A stretch of 64,000 nt of DNA from Microbotryum silenes-acaulis. Its lineage: Eukaryota > Basidiomycota > Microbotryomycetes > Microbotryales > Microbotryaceae. The notes below the pieces were generated by a model. It did not search any database. It worked only from the letters and a program-made list of their open reading frames with translations, and was not told the origin of the DNA. The DNA is taken from assembly GCA_003665825.1 (NCBI GenBank), contig QPFY01000001.1:1357001-1421000 (forward strand), given 5' to 3'. The position numbers and the translations under genes were made by a program. Positions within the stretch are counted from its first letter, which is position 1, and the number at the start of each line of letters is the position of its first letter. Positions 58,480-64,000 of the stretch are shown piece after piece.

Positions 58480-58916
58480 TCAACATATATAATTGGGGCC
58501 ACAATTGATCGCCTTAAGGTTAGGGTTCCTCGCCGCGTCGCACGCATCCATGCAGTCTTTGTGTGTGTAGGTGCACCTTCGACGATTAGTCCAAGCGAGG
58601 AATTAGCTCTGCCGCACTGCCCCTCAGGCGTTCCCAAGGGCTCGGACCTTCGCCCCTTAAGACACTCAGCTGCTCTCGAACATTTGGATTCCGCGACCCA
58701 CTACTCACCGGCAGTGGTCATCACAAACCTCTCTGCACGCGGCCTTCCAGATCTCGCTTTGGATGATCAAAAGAGGAGAGGTATCGGCTTGAGTTGACCT
58801 ACACTTGCGGGCTGAAGAGGTCGCTAGGGGACTTACCCCCTACCAAGCCCTGGTGCGGCCTGACTTGCGGCGACCCTCATGGCGACGACGGCGACGGCGA
58901 TCGCGAGGAGCTTCAT
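58480..58916 (-). CDS. small secreted cysteine-rich protein, 82 residues, eight Cys
   Basis: Three exons on the minus strand: 58844-58916, 58709-58787 and 58480-58576 (73+79+97=249 nt, 82 codons plus stop). Introns are GTAGGG..CTCAAG and GTGAGT..GACTAATCGTCGAAG, the second with a clear branch point. The product starts with a strong signal peptide, MKLLAIAVAVVAMRVAASQA. The mature part has eight cysteines in the order C-x3-C-x3-C-x1-C-x7-C-x3-C-x11-C-x5-C (WKAACREVCDDHCRC ... DCMDAC ... NCGPNYIC). No known family is recognised; eight cysteines in about 60 mature residues imply four disulphides, as in many secreted fungal effectors or defence peptides. That role is inference. An alternative first donor gives a shorter, Cys-free tail and is less likely. 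Confidence 0.68.
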
Positions 58917-58964
58917 GACGATTTTTGCTCGTTGGGAAGAGGGATTTGAGATCGATGTAGGGAA

Positions 58965-58984
58965 AGAGAGAGAGAGAGAGAGAG
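58965..58984. repeat. (AG)n microsatellite upstream of the Cys-rich peptide gene
   Basis: About ten AG dinucleotides, 50 bp upstream of the ATG at 58916, in its presumed leader or core promoter. On the gene's strand it is a CT tract, a common fungal promoter/leader element. Confidence 0.85.
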
Positions 58985-60317
58985 GATGAAAGGAAAAGCA
59001 CCCGTCTTACGTACATTCAAGCCCGGGGCCCCTGCCCGCCCTGTGTCATACTCATGGAGCGATTAGTACCGGCGGCTGGGTCACTAGCGAAGCCGTGAGC
59101 CCGGCGGCTTGAGGCGCAGCAAGGTGAAACGCACTACCCTTCTTCTAACACCCGACCTGAAACCTCCCTTCCTCCTATCCCGCCACCTTCCTTGGTAGCC
59201 AAAGACGGTCAGTGCATCTCGTACGCCCCAAGTATTTTCTCACCAAGTTCAAGGCCCCGATCCGGAGATCAGAGATTCCTAAGTTTCAGCTAGTCTTGTT
59301 CAAGGACAGAATCTAACAAATGCTAGATCCGCTGGGTCACCATATCGTATACCAGATATCATCCATATTAATATAGCCGGAGGCACAACCGACGTAGCCT
59401 CCTCACGAGGTTTCGGAATTTGGAGTACCCAAGACACCGAATACCCAAGACACCGAACAAGCCCCGAGCTAACTAGCTTAATCACCCCTGGAGGTTGGTC
59501 GGATTTACTCCGCGTGGGCATTTGTCTCGCGAAAAAACCTCAAACCGATCACGGCACGGGTTCGGATAAGTCAACGCTTGTTCGATGAGATCAGGTCCAT
59601 GCGTCGTTCTTGCCTGCTTGCATGACACCCGGCTGCCTCATTCCACCTTGTCGATGGGACTCACTTCAGGTACACTAGCTATCACGCGCTACAGGACTGT
59701 ACTGATAAGCTGTACAGTGAATCAGATGTACCACGTGGTTTCATGCTGCAACGGCGAACTCGTTTCGAACCGACAAATTTCGCTTTCCCGCCCGCCGCCG
59801 GGCCGGTGCTCCTCTCCTCCCCTTTGCGCCGGCGCTCAGCACTCAGCCGGGCCGTGAGCTCGCGGGACGGCGTCACCTGATCGGGTGCGCAATGCCCCAA
59901 GCCCAAACCATAGATAACCTCAAAAACCAACATCAATAATTCCAACTCATAATCCCAACTCGCCATCTTCAACCGCAAGCTCCCGCGCAGCTTGTCTTCG
60001 CTCGTCAGAAGGCTTGTTCGGATTCATTCACCCGAGCTGACGTCGACGCCTAACGCGCCCTATTAAGGGGGGAGGGGGTTCACATCGCACACATGCCACG
60101 TCACGCTGCGGTCCGGATTTGTTGTGTTACAATTACATCCACCGCGAAAATTAACAATCAGGGAAGAAAGCATCACTCGCGACGCGCAAAAACGACGTCG
60201 TAGGCGTTCGGGGCGGGGGGTCGACGAGGGTTCATAAAGCAAAACCGACCAAAGGATTGGACGTAGCCTTCTACCGCGCGCGCCTTTGAAATGGCTTTCC
60301 GTGGATCCGTTTTGATT
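58985..60317. other. 1.3 kb intergenic region, no gene seen
   Basis: No supported gene. A 16-bp unit ACCCAAGACACCGAA is repeated twice in tandem at about 59427-59457. Other parts show no conserved signal. It should include the promoter of the Cys-rich peptide gene and the 3' flank of the helicase gene. Confidence 0.4.
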
Positions 60318-62256
60318 TTAACCGACGACTTCGTTGAGGTTGTTGGGCATTTCGTCGATCTGCGTCGCGTAGTACTGTTCGAGATCGCGCAAGATCTTGA
60401 CGTCTTCGGCCGTGACGAACTGGATCGCAAACGAGACACAAGGGAGGGATCAGCTCAGATACCCTGGTCAACGTTCATAGCCCAGCACTCACGTTGATAG
60501 CAACGCCTTTGCGCCCGAACCTCCCCGAACGACCGATGCGGTGGATGTAGTTCTCACGATTCGACGGCAAGTCATAGTTGATGACCAACGAGACCTGCTG
60601 TACGTCCAGACCACGCGCCCAGACGTCGGTCGTGATCAGCACGCGCGAGTTGCCGCCTCGGAATTCACCCATGATTGTGTCGCGTTCCTTTTGCGGCATA
60701 TCGCCGTGCATCGAGGAGACCTGCGGTGGGAGAGATGCGAGAGGTGAGCGCGCGGCACTTGACGTGCGGAGTTTCCCGGCGTGAGTGGCGCTCACGGTAA
60801 AGTTGGCTTCTCGCATCTTTTCGGTCAACCAATCGACCTGTCGAAGCGAGGAGATAGAATGAGTACACTGTATACGCCTCAGTACCGCTCACACGCCCTA
60901 CCCACCTTTCTCCTGGTGTTGCAAAAGATGACGGCCTGGGTGATGGTCAACGAGTCGTAGAGGTCGCACAAGGTGTCAAACTTCCAATCCTCCTTGTCGA
61001 CGGCGACGAAGAACTGCTTGATGCCTTCGAGCGTCAACTCGTCACGCTTGACCAAAATCCTCACGGGCTGAGTCATGAACTTGGTCGTCATCTCCAACAC
61101 GTCCTGGGGCAAAGTGGCGGACAAGACCACAACCTGGGTCTGCGGCGGGAGGTACCGGTACACGTCGTAGATCTGGTCCATGAAGCCGCGGTTGAGCAAC
61201 TCGTCGGCTTCGTCGAGCACGAGCATCTTGATGTTGCGCGTGCGCAGGGTGCGGCGCTTGATCATGTCAAAGACTCGTCCCGGGGTGCCGGAGACGACCT
61301 GTTGACCATGCTCGAGCTTGCGGATGTCCTCGCCGACATTGGTGCCGCCGATGCAGGCATGGCAAGAGACGTTGAGGTAGTCTGTGATTCAAATTGGAAA
61401 GGTTTACGTCAGAACGCATGTTCTCGCCCTGAGCTCATCTTTCGGCAACGTACCACCGAGAGCCAGGACAACGCTTTGAATCTGGGTGGCCAATTCGCGA
61501 GTCGGGGAGAGAATGAGCGCCTGGGTTTCCCTGACGGAGGTGTCGATGGATTGCAAGATCGAGATGGAGAAGGTCGCTGTTTTACCCGTTCCGGACTGGG
61601 CCTGTGGGTAGTCACGCGGTCATCAAGAGGAGAAGAGTGGATCAGGTTGTATGCAGCCAAGGGTGAGTGAGTGGGAGGTGGTGATGTGCGGACCTGAGCA
61701 ATGACATCGCGACCCTCTGTGACGGGTCGGATCGCACGTTGTTGGATTGCAGATGGCTTCTCGAAGCCTGTAGTAGGAATGAGGTTGGGAGAGGGGTCAG
61801 CCAGGGATCGACTCGGGTAAGCGCAGCAGGGGAGAACGGACCGTAGGCGTAGATGCCTCGCAAGAGATCCTCCTTGAGTCCAAGAGCGTCGAAGGTGGGG
61901 GCCTGAAAGTTGCATTGAAAGGCAGTCATCAAGTCAGGACCAGAGTCAGGACGAGGCTACGCGGTCCCGAGGAGCGAGACTGGGGGGGACTTACGATCGA
62001 GACCTCCTCGGACGTCTCGAACTTGAGCTTGGAGTCTCGGGATGTGTCGAGCTGCATGGGTGGTGATGGGCATGGTCAGCTCTGTACGTGTAGGAGGTAT
62101 GGTCGGGTAGGGGCTGAACCAGGACGGTCGGTTGGGTTGCCGGGGTGCGACACTTGACGGTGGCCCCAACAATGACGAACATCGCTGACCCTAGCGCGGG
62201 TGAACGACACCGCCGACGATGAGGTGGAAAGTGTGACGAGATGAACTCACAGACAT
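60318..62256 (-). CDS. FAL1: DEAD-box RNA helicase, eIF4A-III/Fal1 type
   Basis: The eIF4A-III group acts in the exon-junction complex and, as Fal1, in 18S rRNA maturation. Exons read: ATG-Ser alone in exon 1 (62256), then [39 protein letters not shown] (group-specific), [20 protein letters not shown] (Q motif), a Walker A exon with [26 protein letters not shown], then [12 protein letters not shown] (DEAD box), [18 protein letters not shown] (SAT), [31 protein letters not shown] and [15 protein letters not shown], ending NLNEVVG with TAA at 60318-60320. The phrase [20 protein letters not shown] assigns it to eIF4A-III/Fal1 rather than eIF4A. At least seven short introns. With UPF3 nearby in the genome, an exon-junction role is plausible. 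Confidence 0.92.
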
Positions 62257-62270
62257 GGTCGAGGTAGGCT

Positions 62271-62296
62271 GGGGTTAGGGTGGGGTTAGGGTGGGG
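62271..62296. promoter_or_regulatory. telomere-like repeat (telobox) in the shared FAL1/SF3A3 promoter
   Basis: GGGGTTAGGG occurs twice in tandem with TGGGG spacing, 15-40 bp upstream of the FAL1 ATG (62256) and about 200 bp upstream of the SF3a60 ATG (62495). Telobox motifs bound by Tbf1/Teb-type Myb factors are common in fungal promoters of RNA and ribosome genes. Action here is inference. Confidence 0.45.
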
Positions 62297-62494
62297 TGCA
62301 GGTGAGCAGGCTGGCGATCGGTTAGGCGCTCACTCGTGACTTGTTTCGTTCGCAACCACGGGCAATTTCTACATTACATTGGGTTCCTAATCCCAATTGG
62401 GGCGACCTGACCCGCGCGTGAGCTTGCACGCTCGTCGGCTCATCCAGTCGTCCGCCACCTCCTCCACTCGCCCCTCGCGACATTCCCGCTCTCA

Positions 62495-64000
62495 ATGTCG
62501 ACCTCCATCATCGAGGATGCTCGCCAACAGGCCGAGGACATTGACCACTATGACCGCGCGCTCGCCGATCTGCTCCTACAGCTCTCGTCGCCGGTGACGC
62601 TGACCCACCGCGACCGGCTCGCGACCTCGCACCGCGCCAATGACCTCGTACAACGCATCGTCCATCGATCAGAGACGCTCCTCACCGTCCTGGACGAAGA
62701 TAATCCCGAACGACAACGCGAGATCGACGCTTTGGCCGGTGGGAGTGATCCTGAACCGGGGCAGGACCTCGCCGAGTTCTACTCGCGACTGGCCAAGCTC
62801 AAGGAACACCATCGCAAGTACCCTGAACTGTCCGCTACCAACACCACCAACACCTCTGGAGCCAACCCCAACGGCGCCTCGTCCTCCGGCATCGTCGATT
62901 TCGCCGCTCTCGAACACGGCGACGAGGAATGGCTCGACAACAAGTTCACCGGAGAGGAAGGGCTCGGTCGCTACCTCGATCTCAACGCCCAGCATGAGCT
63001 CTACAACAACCTCTCGACCCAACCGATCGGCACATGGAAGCGCCTCAACTACCTTCAGTACCTCGCCAAGGTCGGCGAGGCCAAGTTCGATCTCCCGCTC
63101 TCGATCAAGGCCACGCCCGAGTACTCGAAATACCTCGCCAACCTGCTCGACTACCTTACTGGCTTCCACGAGCGTGCCTTCCCGCTCAACGATCTCGAAT
63201 CCGTTCTCACCAATGCCGATCGGCGGTTTGCTCAAGCATGGGAAAAGGGCGAGGTGCCCGGCTGGAGTAACCCAACGAACGAAGAGGGGCAGAACGGTCA
63301 GGCCGAGCAGGGCATCTGGTGTGCAGCATGTGAGTCCCTCAAAGAACAACGGTAGCGTAGTATGGCTCCCGAAAGCTGACACTGTGTGCGTGCGACCAAC
63401 AGGCCAGAGAAACTATTCGAAAGAAACCGTCTACAACGCGCATCTGACGTCCAAAAAGCACGTCAAGGCCTCCCAAAAGCTGTCCAACGAAGCAGCATCC
63501 ACCACCACCACCACCACCGCACCAACATCCGAAACCGTCACCCCGGAATCGTTGGCCAAACTACGACAGCAAAAGAATCGGGCCTTGGCTCTTAAAGAAG
63601 CGCTCATCGCCTCGCTCGTCGCTTCCAAATCCCCCTTGCAAGACGAGGCAGGACCCCTGTCGCAACTCCTCGCTGATACCTTGTCCAACACCGAACGTCG
63701 TGCCGCTCTCACGGACAAAGAGAGGGCGAACGAGATCGAAGAACTCGAAGCTCGCGAAGCGGCCGAAGTCGCCGCTGCCTCGGCCGCCGCCCAAGCCAAA
63801 GGGATCGCCGAAGGACGACTCCCCATCTCCGGCCAAGACGACGACGAAGAAGAACGCATCTACAACCCTCTCAAACTACCCTTGGGCTGGGACGGGAAAC
63901 CCATCCCTTTCTGGTTGTACAAGTTGCACGGGTTGGGCGTCGAGTACAAGTGCGAGATCTGTTCGGATTACGTTTATATGGGACGGAAAGCGTTCGAGAG
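62495..64000 (+). CDS. PRP9: splicing factor SF3a60/Prp9-like, partial (runs off right edge)
   Basis: SF3a subunit 3 of the U2 snRNP, needed for prespliceosome formation. Start ATG 62495 ([20 protein letters not shown]). Conserved N-terminal helices follow ([18 protein letters not shown]), then [55 protein letters not shown] and a first zinc finger split by an intron at 63330-63401 (GIWCAA joined to [20 protein letters not shown]). After an Ala/Glu-rich helix come [20 protein letters not shown] and [20 protein letters not shown], the start of the C-terminal matrin-type zinc finger, where the window ends. Only the last part of the protein is missing. Confidence 0.93.

Noticed and set aside
60318..62256. 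Assignment as translation initiation factor eIF4A (TIF1)
   Set aside because: The diagnostic blocks [17 protein letters not shown] and [20 protein letters not shown] fit the eIF4A-III/Fal1 group better.
1..64000. CRISPR arrays, bacterial operons, rRNA genes, tRNA genes
   Set aside because: No regularly spaced repeats, no polycistronic layout, no rRNA segment, and no cloverleaf I could support by eye; the gene set and introns are fungal. A tRNA search program would settle the last point.

Overview
This 64 kb window is nuclear DNA of a fungus, most likely a basidiomycete and perhaps a Pucciniomycotina yeast (the clade is a weak inference). Nearly every gene is split by short introns, mostly about 40-150 nt, with GT..AG ends and CTGAC/CTAAT-like branch points. 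Coding sequence is GC-rich. Recognisable products include Pho81, Upf3, Orc3, Vps23, Mss51, Dsc3, Mic12, Ntm1, eIF4A-III/Fal1 and SF3a60. The window also carries a LINE retrotransposon and fungal-specific FunK1 kinases. The given reading frames include GTG/TTG/CTG starts and ignore introns, so starts and exon joins below were worked out by eye.

Left part, 1-33.6 kb, is ordinary, dense housekeeping DNA. In order: a partial unknown gene (1-291, -); PHO81-like (1.5-5.5 kb, -) with a CACGTG box upstream; a 5'-truncated LINE tail (5.7-6.0 kb); UPF3 (+) convergent with ORC3 (-); a TIP/ITFG1-like membrane protein (+); a large disordered Ser-rich protein (+); VPS23 (-); a BTB protein (-); a small MGNSAS protein (-); MSS51 (+) convergent with DSC3 (-); a Kre9-like Ser/Thr-rich wall protein (+); MIC12-like (-) divergent from NTM1 (+).

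The accessory part, 33.8-55 kb, is gene-poor and repeat-rich. It holds a decayed LINE that has lost its reverse transcriptase domain (33.8-37.4 kb, -). Next comes a nearly perfect inverted duplication: arms 37967-44223 and 44733-50989, about 6.26 kb each, around a 509 bp spacer. Each arm carries a FunK1 kinase gene with one unexplained frame switch, the N-terminal half of a second FunK1 gene, a broken unknown gene and a stem-loop element. A third, diverged FunK1 fragment lies just outside the right arm, inverted again. About 3.5 kb with no recognisable gene follows.

Right part, 55-64 kb: a CBM21/PP1-regulatory-type protein (+); a three-exon gene for an 82-residue secreted peptide with eight cysteines (58480-58916, -), assembled by splicing and invisible as a single ORF; eIF4A-III/FAL1 (-) divergent from SF3a60/PRP9 (+, runs off the end), sharing a promoter with a telomere-like repeat. 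eIF4A-III, SF3a60 and UPF3 belong to linked RNA pathways (splicing, exon-junction complex, nonsense-mediated decay), fitting an intron-rich genome.
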